A DNA stretch of 37,694 bases from Trichomonas tenax (GCA_023091735.1 JALKBU010000478.1:1-37694); one strand, 5' to 3'. Positions 19,102 through 28,547 are shown, numbered from the stretch's first letter. Notes: a model not told the origin generated them from the sequence alone. A program made the numbers and translations.

Positions 19102-21021
19102 ATGCCAACGATTGTGATCATCGGCGGAGGTCCAAGAGGCGTTTCCGTTCTCGAGAGACTGATTGCGATATTATCATCGCGGAAGAAAGTCGAAGACGTC
19201 AAAATTGTTTTAGTTGATAGAATCCAACCTGGCGCTGGAGCAATTTGGAAGACGAAGCAGACAAGAGTTCTCTGCATGAACACACTTGCCAACGCTGTTA
19301 CACTGTTTACTGAACCAGGATCTACAATTTCAGCGCCAATTTTGCCAGGACCGACATTATACGAGTGGATAAAGGCCACACAGTACCACACATATCCTGA
19401 CGATCAACACATCCTTGATCGCTTTTCAGAAGAATTGAAATCGATTCGTCCGGAATCACATCCTTCGAGAGCGCTTTATGGAGAGTACATTCAGTGGTTT
19501 TACAAAAGGACAAAGGCAAAAATTCCATCGTACGTGAAATTCGAAGAAAAAATCGCAGTTGTTCAAAAAATCGAGCGAAAGGAAGCGTTTGACGTTCTCT
19601 ATCTCAGCGACGGAACAACGATAAACTCCGATGCGACAGTAATCGCAAGCGGTTGGGAACGCCCTGCATACACCCGCGAAGAAGCACAGTTATCTGAACA
19701 AATCGAGAAGTTTAACAAAGACAAACCAGAGAGCGAACATCTCCACTGGATAGAACCAGACAATCCGATTGAGCAGAATGATTCTATCATTCCTGCAGGC
19801 GAAGCAGTGATAACAAGAGGTTTGGGAATGGGATTCTTCGATTTCGTCAGTTTGGTAACGATTGGAAGAGGCGGAGAGTTCATCGGCGATCAAACAAGCG
19901 TTGATTTAGTTTACAAGCCATCAGGAAAGGAGCCAAAGCTTTTCGTCGCTTCAGGCAGAGGATATCCATATCTTCCGAAGTCTCTCTACGAATCTCTTCC
20001 ACCCGACAGTCCATTAGTCAGGTTAAACAAAGTCATCAAGGAGATAAACGAGGAATACCCGATAGAGAGCGATGGATGGTCGAAGAAACTCGTTGACTTC
20101 GGAAAGCAAGTCTTCCCAGCGATCATCCGCGATGCCTATGATGCGTTCTACACAACATTGTGGACGTTCTATCCAGAGAAAGTCCACAAACCAATCGAAG
20201 AGATCAGAGAAATCATCGACAAACAGGATGCATATGCACTGTATGAAGGAGTCACAGAACAGTTAAAGACTGTTGCTGATGAACATTCTGATCTAGCTCG
20301 CTACAACTTGAACAAGTGCTCTTCTATTCAAGAACTCACTGATCAGATCTACGGATTTCTCGAAAAGGATCTCACTGAGAGCCACTTAGCATACACGAGC
20401 CCTCAGAAGTCATTCCTTTGGGCAATTTCGTGCTGCAGAAAACCAGCATCGATTTTGGGAGTTGGCAGATATTCACAGGAATCCCGCAAAGCAATATATT
20501 CGCGCCTTATGAATTTCGGCCAAATGGTTGGCTCTGGCCCTCCAGCATTCAGAACAGCCCAACTTCGTGCCCTCATCAAAGCAGGAATCGTTAAGTTCTT
20601 AGGAGGCCGTCCATCTCTCGAAATCAAGGAAAATGGCTTCGTTGCAAAGAGCGAGAATTCAGGTAACAGCGAAATTGTTTCTCGTTATTTAGTCGACGCA
20701 TGGATGCACCGAACAGATGCAAGACTCGCAAGGCCTGGACTCACGAAAGAATTAGTAGAACAGGGAATAGGAAGGCCGTTCCCAGTCAGATTCGAGAGCG
20801 GAGAGATTGTTGGCTCTGCATCTCTCGAAGTCGATCCAATCACAAGGAGACTTGTTGGAAAGGACAGAAACATCGATCCAAGGGTCCATCTCATCGGTAT
20901 TCCAACATGGTCACAGATGCCGGACACAACAATCTCTCCGATGCCTGAAACGAATCCTCTCATGCTCCAGGAAACAGACAAAGCTGCTGTCAGCGCCGCA
21001 TCCATCATCGGTGCTTGGTAA
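19102..21021 (+). CDS. FAD/NAD(P)-binding protein, bacterial-type oxidoreductase family
   Basis: A 639-residue protein starting MPTIVIIGGGPRGVSVLERL, a Rossmann dinucleotide-binding motif of the form GxGxxG/GGGPxG typical of the FAD-NAD(P)-binding family (NAD_binding_9 type) common in bacteria. A second motif, DATVIASGWERP, follows the ATG-type 'vvlAtG' pattern at about residue 178, and ITRGLGMGFFDF (about 236) is another family hallmark. The C-terminal third contains RYLVDAWMHRTDARLARPGL, then the typical closing segment near HLIGIPTW and DTTISPMPETNPLMLQ. The substrate is unknown. The gene is more GC-rich and uses more G/C-ending codons than its neighbours. With the bacterial family distribution, this suggests lateral transfer. 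The frame could extend upstream to a TTG at 19030, but the ATG fits the motif and the TCA element. Confidence 0.8.
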   Translation: MPTIVIIGGGPRGVSVLERLIAILSSRKKVEDVKIVLVDRIQPGAGAIWKTKQTRVLCMNTLANAVTLFTEPGSTISAPILPGPTLYEWIKATQYHTYPDDQHILDRFSEELKSIRPESHPSRALYGEYIQWFYKRTKAKIPSYVKFEEKIAVVQKIERKEAFDVLYLSDGTTINSDATVIASGWERPAYTREEAQLSEQIEKFNKDKPESEHLHWIEPDNPIEQNDSIIPAGEAVITRGLGMGFFDFVSLVTIGRGGEFIGDQTSVDLVYKPSGKEPKLFVASGRGYPYLPKSLYESLPPDSPLVRLNKVIKEINEEYPIESDGWSKKLVDFGKQVFPAIIRDAYDAFYTTLWTFYPEKVHKPIEEIREIIDKQDAYALYEGVTEQLKTVADEHSDLARYNLNKCSSIQELTDQIYGFLEKDLTESHLAYTSPQKSFLWAISCCRKPASILGVGRYSQESRKAIYSRLMNFGQMVGSGPPAFRTAQLRALIKAGIVKFLGGRPSLEIKENGFVAKSENSGNSEIVSRYLVDAWMHRTDARLARPGLTKELVEQGIGRPFPVRFESGEIVGSASLEVDPITRRLVGKDRNIDPRVHLIGIPTWSQMPDTTISPMPETNPLMLQETDKAAVSAASIIGAW

Positions 21022-21236
21022 TTAAAATCATTTCTATCTTTTTTTCTCTATTTGTTTAGAGTATCTATGACCAACTAAAAATATGACTATCTGAATATCT
21101 AATGCACGGTTTCTGTTGTATTATTATTTTGATATATAAATGAAAGTCTGTTGATGGAACCTAAAGAAGAGTAAATCATGTGAATTTAAGATGTGTAGAA
21201 CAATTAAACATGAAAAACAAATCAAACATATCTTAT

Positions 21237-21683
21237 TCATTTGCTTTCGACATATTTCTTTTCCTCTTCATCAGAAGGATTGAATATCTCAGCAAAGTTC
21301 TCGAATATGCCTGAATCTTGCTTTTCTTCAATATTGATCGAAAGAATCCTACTATTTTCTGATTTTGCGACTAATTTCACCCAGCTTTTGCTCGGGTACT
21401 TTTCGGATGAGAGGCCATTGAAAGTTGAGCGCTTGTCGATGCCAGGGACCGGATGTACAGGTTTGTACTTCGTTATGAGCTTATTTTTCGTTAAGCTGAG
21501 AATGATTCGAACGTAGTCACTGCATTTCTTCTGCATCTCTTGCCACAGCTCTTTTTCGGTATCGAGAATATAATTTTAAATCTCTTGGACAGCAAGCGGC
21601 CTTTTCGACTTGCTTATGATTTGAAGGGCCTTCAGCCTCAGCCGCGAGCTCAGGTTCGTGATATCTTTAGCGAAATCTTGCAT
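21237..21683 (-). pseudogene. small winged-helix-like gene with one in-frame stop
   Basis: From the ATG at 21683 the frame reads MQDFAKDITNLSSRLRLKAL and KSKRPLAVQEI, meets TAA at 21578-21576 (codon 36), and continues in the same frame with NYILDTEKELWQEMQKKC to the stop at 21237. Coding character is equal on both sides, so a single GAA-to-TAA change is likely. The first 70 residues look like a helix-turn-helix or winged-helix unit, followed by VHPVPGIDKRSTFNGL and an acidic end. If translated only from the internal ATG at 21536, a 99-residue protein would result. No family recognised. Confidence 0.5.
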
Positions 21684-23433
21684 TTTTGAATCTATAGAAA
21701 TTTGAAACAATTTTTTTGGATTATTTCTATTTCACCTCAATAAACATAATTAAATTTAGAAAAATTTTCATAGAATTATTTTAAGACAAAAATTTGTGGT
21801 TTTATGGATATACCTAATATGGGGATATCAAAAATTCAGTTTTTATAACCTCTATTTTGATTTTAAATGAAACCTTTTCTATAGACTCTGTTGACTCCAA
21901 ATATCATAGCCATCAAAAATTTTAATCGCAGTTTTCACTATTTTGCATGTCGAAAAAAGTGGAGCCAGTATACAGAGTTTGATTTGTCAGGGTAATCCAA
22001 AATTTGTCTAACCCTGAAAAAATCTCACTCTGAGAATATCCATAATCATAACTTCCCTAATATATAAACTGATGTGCAAAAGGGAGTACACCTGAAAATT
22101 GAGAGAACCCATTGAATTTTTCTGTGAGATTCTCTCAAATTATTTGGTCATTTCTGTACTCCCTTTCGCACATTTTAATTTTTAGCCTCGTGTGTTGGAA
22201 GGAAAAATCGCGAACAATATGAGCAATCACCGGAAACCCAGGACCCATATGTCGGTACACGAAATAAGAAAAAATATATAAAATTCATGGAATATCTGAT
22301 TTGATCTCCCATGAACTAGGCCAAGAAACATTAAATCTTTTGTATAACATGACAGCAGACAACAAAAATGCATAAAACTTTATAACTATATATACTTGCA
22401 TTGCATTCAAGTGAATTTCGAAATTACTCAACCTTTGGATGATTTTCCAAAGAATGCGGCTTAAAGAATCCATATTTCATTTGGTTTCATGTGGTACTCA
22501 CTATAAAGATGTAGATCACTGATCAATTACTCTAAAGTTAAGTTTGTATTGGGGTTTCATGAACTATAATGTATCTTATTAGTCCTATCTATTGATGCAC
22601 ATCATGCGTAATATCTCAGCGAGCATGATAAAGACTTCCAAATGGTAATAATTTTGAAAATTATTGGAAATAATAAAAATGTGGTACAAATGGCATGGAC
22701 CTTTGCCAAATTGTTCGCTTCAAGATCTGTAGTGACAGCATGGTCTGAAGCTTTAAACATTTTGTTGGAGTTAATTTTATTTTTTTCATAGCTTTCTCTA
22801 AGACAATATATATTCGATGCGATATCGAGCATGATATTTTAGAGATAAACCGAAAGGATTAAAGCAATTAAAAAGATTATTTTGGGTCGAGATAATATAT
22901 TCAACAGCCAATGGCCAAAATATAGGTCATGTATGCAATTTTGTTTATGGTTATTTCTAATCATTGCTATTTAAAGTCAAATTTTTGGTATTTTAAAATC
23001 GATCGAGCAAATAATCTTTATAGAACTTCTTGTAATGAAGCGCAGTGCTTTACATTGAATATTTGTGTATATCTAATGGCGTAATGAAGTACAATTATTA
23101 AAACTTTGCGAGAGAATCAAAACTCTCCATTAGTAATTGTAAACATCTCAAAAAATTGTGATGGTACTCCTATTTTTTCTTTTTCTCTATAGATTCTGAT
23201 TCAGAATCGTTCGGCCTATCTATGCATATGCTTAAATTGATCTGTTCTTTGCTATTGGTCATTATATTCAAGCAAGAAAAAATTTTGATACCCAAATTGT
23301 GTAAAAAATGACGGATGTCAAAATTGTGATATATGAGTGACTTATAATCGAAATAGAAACTTCAAACCATAGCTATAATGCTTAAATTTGATAGGGTTTA
23401 TAATGATGTTATTGTAACATTTCAACTCATTCT
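21684..23433. other. 1.75-kb AT-rich spacer
   Basis: No gene supported. Two minus-strand frames (22285-22473 and 22602-22832) are of a length expected by chance. The main structure is the inverted-repeat unit at 22072-22173. A perfect short hairpin (GATTCTGA, T, TCAGAATC) lies at 23202-23218. Confidence 0.45.
22072..22173. repeat. 102-bp unit with 19-bp inverted ends (MITE-like)
   Basis: Left end ATGTGCAAAAGGGAGTACA (22072-22090) recurs inverted at 22155-22173 with one mismatch. A nested pair TTGAGAGAA (22099-22107) and TTCTCTCAA (22130-22138) is perfect. The unit can fold almost end to end. It fits a miniature DNA transposon or mariner remnant; no clear TA duplication is seen. Confidence 0.55.
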
Positions 23434-23685
23434 TTATCTTTCTGTGCTAAACACACAATTGCACACCCTATAAATCATATCTTCATATTCACTATAAAAG
23501 TAATTCTTAGTTAAATAAGAAAATCTATTCTTCTGTATAACTGTATCGCAATACAGAATAAACTTAACATCATATGGCAAAGTTATATATTCAGGATCTT
23601 TATCAGTATTTTTAAATTTAGCATTTGTATCAAACAACTTCTGTAATCTCTCTGGAAAAGAATACTGATATTTATAACTTGACAT
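23434..23685 (-). CDS. mobile-element-type hypothetical protein, truncated copy
   Basis: An 83-residue ORF clearly homologous to the 131-residue ORF at 36293-36688. Shared blocks are FPERLQKLF, PEYITLPYDVKFI and TKNYFYSE. The last 10 residues (RVCNCVFSTER) do not match and the downstream sequence does not resume in any frame, so this copy is truncated or rearranged after about residue 70. A TCAAATAA element precedes the ATG (23686-23693). The function is unknown. The two-copy pattern in otherwise unrelated places suggests a mobile-element gene. Confidence 0.6.
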   Translation of the reverse strand: MSSYKYQYSFPERLQKLFDTNAKFKNTDKDPEYITLPYDVKFILYCDTVIQKNRFSYLTKNYFYSEYEDMIYRVCNCVFSTER

Positions 23686-23767
23686 TTATTTGATAAAAAA
23701 TATTTATTATTTTTTAATTATTTTTTGGAATTTATATTTTTAATTATTTTTGAAGACATAAAAAGCA

Positions 23768-23829
23768 TTTTTTTTTTTTTTTAAAAAAAATTAGCTCGTT
23801 TGTGCCCAGAGTTTAACATTTTGTTAAAC
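23768..23829. promoter_or_regulatory. T15A8 tract and hairpin between divergent ORFs
   Basis: A run of 15 T then 8 A (about 23768-23790) is followed by AGTTTAAC (23810-23817) and GTTAAACT (23823-23830), a perfect 8-bp stem around ATTTT. The hairpin ends about 20 bases before the ATG at 23852. A bidirectional promoter is a plausible reading. Confidence 0.4.
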
Positions 23830-23851
23830 TAAACTAACTTATCTTATTAAA

Positions 23852-24070
23852 ATGTCAGATACAATTAATATCCAATCACTTAGAGATGAAATCAAGCAAG
23901 AAGTTCTAAAGGAATTATCAAATGATAAATCAAAGAAGATTAAACAAGATAAACCTAAAAGAAGGTGTACCGAAAAGCAATTGGCTGCGTTGGCTGCTAG
24001 CAGACAAAAGAATCCAAGACTTCAAAAGAAATCTAAAGAAGAAGATACCGAAATTGGTTATGATATTTAA
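23852..24070 (+). CDS. small Lys-rich basic protein of mobile-element type
   Basis: A 72-residue protein. Residues 1-25 form a short helix (SLRDEIKQEVLKELSND). Residues 26-62 are strongly basic, with KKIKQDKPKRRCTEKQLAAL and SRQKNPRLQKK. The pattern 'R.RCTEKQLAALA.SR' resembles small basic nucleic-acid-binding proteins of large DNA viruses and Mavericks. A DNA-binding role is inferred from charge. No TCA initiator, but a hairpin and T/A tract lie upstream. Confidence 0.55.
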   Translation: MSDTINIQSLRDEIKQEVLKELSNDKSKKIKQDKPKRRCTEKQLAALAASRQKNPRLQKKSKEEDTEIGYDI

Positions 24071-24568
24071 TTAATAAATATATTATTATTTTTGTATATA
24101 ACTATGATGGAAGTTATAAGGAAGTAAATTTCAAAACATTTAGATAACTTTTGTCGTAAGGTAAAATTGCAGGGTTTTGTAAAGTTAGGACATATAAAAG
24201 TGACGCTTAGACACTTCTAACATGTAAGGGACACATATTCAATGCAAACGATTGAAAAGTGGACACGCCTTTCAATTAAGTTTTATAAGGTTCTTGTAAA
24301 CAATAAAGTTTTTAAGAAAAGGAAGGAAAGGAAAAGGGGAGGATGAGAAGAAGAAAAAAGAAGGAGATAGACATCTTTGAAATCTTGGCGAACTTTGATT
24401 GCTTTTGAACTGCCTGAGGCGATGATGACGCCGCCAGCGCCGAAGGCCCGATTTTTTTTTGATATTTTGAGTGTTAACAAAACCCAAAATGTGTCACTTT
24501 TCCAATGCTTAAAAAATTTCAAATTTGATAAAATCAAAATTTCTCTAATAATCTAATGTATTATAGTT
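24071..24568. other. spacer with a GC-rich patch
   Basis: No gene supported. A 40-base patch at 24411-24450 is 29/40 G+C inside sequence of about 30%. On the minus strand it encodes part of an 84-residue frame (RAFGAGGVIIASGSSKA), perhaps a repeated element rather than a gene. Confidence 0.4.
24411..24450. repeat. GC-rich island next to mobile-element fragment
   Basis: 40 bases at about 72% G+C, sharply bounded by a T-run on its right. It contains GCCTGAGGC; the other GC-rich patch (36840-36890) contains GCCTCAGG. Both lie beside mobile-element-like ORFs. Confidence 0.35.
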
Positions 24569-26245
24569 TTATTCTGTATGGCGGTGTTTCCTTCTCTTCT
24601 TTTTACCTTCTTCGGCTTCATTTCCTTCTTCAGCTGGCTTTTCTTCAACAACTTCAGCTGGTTTCTCTTCCTCCTTTGGCTCTTCACTCCTATGTTTCCT
24701 TCTCTTCTTCTTTCCTTCCTCTTCCTTTGGTTCCTCTTTGACCTCTTCCTTATTTTCTTGCTGTTCTTCGGAGTGATGGTGCTTGCGGTGTCTTCGCTTC
24801 TTTTCTTCTCCGGCAGGCTTCTCTGCAACATTCTGCTCCTTTCCTGTACCATCAGCGAAGAAGTCTGTTTCCTTATCAGCTTCAGTCAATGGCTTGGATC
24901 TGACCTCAATGTCAGCGACTGCGCCAGCATTGGCCGGATCTGTAGCTTCGAGCTTGCGTGCCTTCTTGACTGCTTCAACCATCGCATCGAAGTTTGGCTG
25001 TGGCTTCTTTCCTGTGTTAACCTTCTCAGCACGGACTTCGAGCATATCCTTCATTAACCTACCGAGGTGGCCGCCTCTGAGGTCATCACCGAAAGCATCG
25101 ATTCTTGCAGCAATGGAAATCTTGTTAGCGAGCGATCTTGCAGCACGACCCTTTGTCTTTGCATCAGTAGCGCCAACAAGAGAAGCATTGAAGATGATAC
25201 CATACTTTGGTGTTGGTTTGCGCTTCTTGAGAGCGTTGAAGAGAGCCTTTTCTGCACCTAAAAGCTGAACTGTTGAAGCAGCGGCCTTGGAAAGGTTTGT
25301 GAGGGAACCAGCCTTTGAAATAAGCTGGGCACCAATGCGATCACTGACGAGCTCAGTAAGGTTTGGAGCGATGTTGTGCATTCTCTCGTGGAGATAATTC
25401 TGTAATGTGTTGCGGTAGTTAGCAAGACCAGAAACACGCTCAGCCATTGACAAGATTGTCGTGAGATCCTTTTCACCAACTTCGCGGCCGATTGAGTTAA
25501 CAGAAGCAAGTTGGATCTTTTCGACCAAGGCGTCGTCTTTTAATAAGTCCTTGAGGGCATCATTGTTGATGTTGGCCTTATCACCAACAACTTGAACAGC
25601 AGCGGCGTATGTTGCGTGATCTTCGATGAGATTGCTGAGTTCTGGGAAGTAGACGGAGTACCACTCACGGAGGCGCATGGCGAATGTGTTAAGATCCTTG
25701 TCCAATGTTTCAAGGAGAACACTTGAAGAAATAATCATGTTATCATCACCATGTTGGTTGAATTTGACTTTGGCGCGTGAATAACCGTGTGAAAGACCGA
25801 GCTGAGCAAGGTTGACATCTTCTGTCTTGATGTTATCCATGTATTTTGTGAAATGAAGGCGAATACCACGAAGAATTTCACGAACATTTTCGTTTGAGAT
25901 GCAAGAATATCCCAATTCAGTAGAGATTGTACCAGCAAGAGTTCTCTCGGAGATACCAAGTGTGACTCCTGAGTACTTTTCGCTAATATTTGGAACATTT
26001 GTCACTAAGAAAGTGCGATAGAAATCAGAGAGTGAGCCTTCTGTGATGAGTGTCTGAGTATCAAGAGCGACCTCTGTAGATGGGAATGGTTGAAATGCTT
26101 CAAGTTTGACGAGTTTGGCGAAAAGATCGAAGTTAATGAATTGCTTTTGATACTGTGGGTTGGCAACGACAACTTCGTTCAATCCCTTGCAGTCGAAAAT
26201 GGAAAGACCGATCGCATTTTCGAAAACAACGAAGAATCTCGGCAT
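24569..26245 (-). CDS. NOP56: NOP56, box C/D snoRNP core protein
   Basis: A 558-residue protein of the NOP56/NOP58 family, which with fibrillarin, NOP58 and 15.5K forms box C/D snoRNPs that guide rRNA 2'-O-methylation in the nucleolus. It starts PRFFVVFENAIGLSIFDCKG (NOP5 N-terminal domain). A NOSIC region follows at about 150-205 (GLSHGYSRAKVKFN, DNMIISS, LDKDLNTFAMRLREWYSVYF), then the Nop domain (GAQLISKAGSLTNL, ASTVQLLGAEKALF, TPKYGIIFN). The 'LFEHAxG'-like start and 'F.MR.REWY..FPEL' favour NOP56 over NOP58. Residues about 470-558 are a Lys/Glu-rich tail, as in other species. Antisense ORFs across that tail are compositional artefacts. A TCA lies immediately before the ATG. Confidence 0.92.
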   Translation of the reverse strand: MPRFFVVFENAIGLSIFDCKGLNEVVVANPQYQKQFINFDLFAKLVKLEAFQPFPSTEVALDTQTLITEGSLSDFYRTFLVTNVPNISEKYSGVTLGISERTLAGTISTELGYSCISNENVREILRGIRLHFTKYMDNIKTEDVNLAQLGLSHGYSRAKVKFNQHGDDNMIISSSVLLETLDKDLNTFAMRLREWYSVYFPELSNLIEDHATYAAAVQVVGDKANINNDALKDLLKDDALVEKIQLASVNSIGREVGEKDLTTILSMAERVSGLANYRNTLQNYLHERMHNIAPNLTELVSDRIGAQLISKAGSLTNLSKAAASTVQLLGAEKALFNALKKRKPTPKYGIIFNASLVGATDAKTKGRAARSLANKISIAARIDAFGDDLRGGHLGRLMKDMLEVRAEKVNTGKKPQPNFDAMVEAVKKARKLEATDPANAGAVADIEVRSKPLTEADKETDFFADGTGKEQNVAEKPAGEEKKRRHRKHHHSEEQQENKEEVKEEPKEEEGKKKRRKHRSEEPKEEEKPAEVVEEKPAEEGNEAEEGKKKRRKHRHTE

Positions 26246-26482
26246 TGATTTTTTTATCGTCCAGGTCCAATTCAGGCCACAATCATGATTTTGAATTTAC
26301 CAAAAATCTTTATGACATTTACATGGCAACAGTGCGTTTTCGATAATTCACTCATTAAAACCACCCTAATTCACTCATTCATATGATTTTTGTATAATGA
26401 AGACATTGTACGGACTCATATAGTCAGCATAATCATTTGTCGTATCAAGTATGTTTAGAATCTTATATTATTAAAAATAAAG

Positions 26483-27940
26483 TTAGATTTCATCAAATGA
26501 ACCGCCAACTTCTTGCTTCATAACACCATCAAGGTCAAAGGATGTTGACTTGCTATTGACCCACTCCATAATAGAAAGATAGTTCTGAGGACCAACATAA
26601 GTTTCGCCGTGTGTCATATTGGAGTCTGGGTAATAGATAAGGGATGGAATTCCGATATCCAAATCCTTCTGGAAGGATGGTGTAGCAAGCGTGATGTCCC
26701 AGGAGGCCCATTTGACTTTGCCTCCATTTCTTCTGATTGTGTGTGCAGCATCAAAAACTGCAGACTTCATTTGCTTGCACTTGACGCAGAACCTTGAGTT
26801 GAAGAATGTGAAAAATGGTCCTTCCTGAAGAAGTTTTTCGAATGCAAATTCGTTAACTGGGCGGAGATCATCGAACAAAGCGTCTGGTGTAGATACAACC
26901 TTATACTCTACCTGCTCATCCTGGAATTTCTTGTATGTTTCCTCTGTGAGCGGTCCCTTTTCAGCGACATATTTGATAAATGTGTAATTTGCGGAAAGAT
27001 AGAGTGTTGTTGGATATTCAGTGACACCAAAGAGCTTAGCAAAGGCTGGATTCTTTGCAACATCAAGGTAGTATAAGTTGATATAGCGGTCTTCGTTGCT
27101 GATTTTACCAAGTGCCATGTAAACAGCATCAACAGCAGCATCGTTTGTAGAGTCGATAATGCTGACAACAGACTTGAGAGGAACGCCATCAAAGCTGAAG
27201 AGATGCTGTGGCTCAAGTGGCTTGAAGCTTGGAACTGTGCAGTGCTGAACCCAAATGAACATCTCATCCTGATCTGCCTCTTTGGTGTACGTGAATGTTT
27301 GGGCATCTTCGTATCTAAGGAACATAATTGATGGCCAACGAGTACCAAAAGCCTGAGCGGCCTTTTCACTCTTAATGTTAACATATGTGTAATAAGAACC
27401 AAGGTCGTTGAGTGTCTTATAAGCAGCTCTGCCGAATTGTGTATCCGAATCGCAAAATAGAACGATGCAGTGCGGTCTATCTTCTGTGGCCTCAGCAATG
27501 GCAGCCACGATCTGTTCCTTTGTTGCGTTCTCCTTAAAATCTAGCTCAATAATTGTGTTCTTTGTGTAATTGGCTATGAACCTTTCGATGCTATTCCTAG
27601 AATACATGCCAAGGTGTTGACCAGTCTTTGTTCCAAACGTGAAATGCATGAGTGTTGGATTGCCTGGGACACTGTATGTTCTGGCAACATCTGCGCCATT
27701 GGCAGCTGGGACAACAAAGAAGTCGGCTTTCTTCTCGTACTTCTTAGCTATCGAAGCATAATGGAGAAATGCGGAATCAGATAGTCTTATGTGGTCTGCA
27801 TGGAATAGAACAAATGAATTTTTCGATTTCTTGATTGTATCTCTCATTGTTCTATCATCAATTACCTTGATGAACTCAGTATCAATCTCATTTCTCAATA
27901 TTTGCTGGGAAATGACGAAAGATGTGAAACTGAAAAGCAT
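26483..27940 (-). CDS. PDI-like protein with one active CxxC
   Basis: A 485-residue protein from the ATG at 27940. The N-terminus (MLFSFTSFVIS, cleavage near SQQ) is a signal peptide, so it enters the ER. The layout is that of protein disulfide isomerase with several thioredoxin folds. The first fold has FVLFHADHIRLSDSAFLHY where PDI has an active CGHC, so it is inactive. The last fold has FFTFFNSRFCVKCKQMKSAV with Cys385 and Cys388 as the probable redox pair. GIPSLIYYP provides the cis-proline loop. There is no KDEL-type signal; the end is GGSFDEI. A frame upstream to a TTG at 27967 exists, but TCATTT directly before the ATG supports 27940. It may act as an oxidase or isomerase of secreted proteins. 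Confidence 0.85.
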   Translation of the reverse strand: MLFSFTSFVISQQILRNEIDTEFIKVIDDRTMRDTIKKSKNSFVLFHADHIRLSDSAFLHYASIAKKYEKKADFFVVPAANGADVARTYSVPGNPTLMHFTFGTKTGQHLGMYSRNSIERFIANYTKNTIIELDFKENATKEQIVAAIAEATEDRPHCIVLFCDSDTQFGRAAYKTLNDLGSYYTYVNIKSEKAAQAFGTRWPSIMFLRYEDAQTFTYTKEADQDEMFIWVQHCTVPSFKPLEPQHLFSFDGVPLKSVVSIIDSTNDAAVDAVYMALGKISNEDRYINLYYLDVAKNPAFAKLFGVTEYPTTLYLSANYTFIKYVAEKGPLTEETYKKFQDEQVEYKVVSTPDALFDDLRPVNEFAFEKLLQEGPFFTFFNSRFCVKCKQMKSAVFDAAHTIRRNGGKVKWASWDITLATPSFQKDLDIGIPSLIYYPDSNMTHGETYVGPQNYLSIMEWVNSKSTSFDLDGVMKQEVGGSFDEI

Positions 27941-27946
27941 AAATGA
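27941..27946 (-). promoter_or_regulatory. Inr-like TCATTT adjoining PDI start
   Basis: On the minus strand TCATTT lies directly before the ATG at 27940. It fits the trichomonad initiator and selects this ATG. Confidence 0.4.
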
Positions 27947-28125
27947 AGAGTTAACCGCAATTTTCAATTGACTTCACAAATTACCTGAAAAATTAATTCC
28001 TGGCAATAGACATTCCAGAAGCACTGATGTAGTGATGCAAATCTGGGGGATATTTTGGAATTTTCCTGATTTTCATTTTTGCAATCTTTCAGGCAAAGTA
28101 GGATGTCAAAAACATTTTGCGCTCA

Positions 28126-28174
28126 GGACAGATGGAGTCACAACTCCCATTGTCATTCGAACTGTCTTATGTCC
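28126..28174. other. candidate structured RNA or cruciform
   Basis: GGACA (28126) can pair with TGTCC (28170-28174). Inside, TGGAGT and ACTCCCA pair with one bulge around a CACA loop. An alternative GACAG/CTGTC pairing also exists. It is less AT-rich than its surroundings. No known RNA family recognised. Confidence 0.2.
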
Positions 28175-28547
28175 ATAATGTTTTGTTATTTCCATCAGGA
28201 AATTGATTGTCATAACCGAGATATAAATAAATATAAATATATTATGCTTCGATAAAAGAAAAAATGTGTTAAAAATATGATTACAAACAGAAACCCATTA
28301 CAAATCATTAATTGGCTTCTGTTATGAATCTCTTTGATGATTATAACAAATCCATCTCACTATTATAGCGTTCTCTCGCTTGCTAGAGTTCCGGTAGAAA
28401 AAATCAAAAAATAGAAAAGAAAAAACACGTTACACGCAGGAGTCAAACTGCATTCCTTTGCTCATAAATCAAACATATAAACCGATCTGCTGCCTCAAGT
28501 TCACACAAAATTTGCTCATTGGTAACATTGCATATCAATTTTTAGAC

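Larger units (their letters stand above)
23434..24070. mobile_element. small Maverick/Polinton-like fragment (tentative)
   Basis: Two divergent short ORFs share a T15A8 tract and a hairpin between them. One is homologous to an ORF in the block at 35.5-37.7 kb. Trichomonads carry thousands of Maverick (Polinton) copies with many small unknown ORFs. No hallmark gene (polymerase B, integrase, packaging ATPase, capsid) is in this fragment, so the class is an inference. Confidence 0.4.

Noticed and set aside
22285..22832. Two minus-strand ORFs of 62 and 76 codons
   Set aside because: No motif, initiator or coding bias; lengths expected by chance in AT-rich DNA.
24578..25057. 159-residue hydrophobic plus-strand ORF
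   Set aside because: It is the antisense of the Lys/Glu-rich tail of NOP56, so the Phe/Leu composition is an artefact.
28400..28480. Possible tRNA on the minus strand (T-arm-like GTTTGACTC followed by a T-run)
   Set aside because: The second T-stem pair fails and no matching 5' acceptor strand lies at the right distance.
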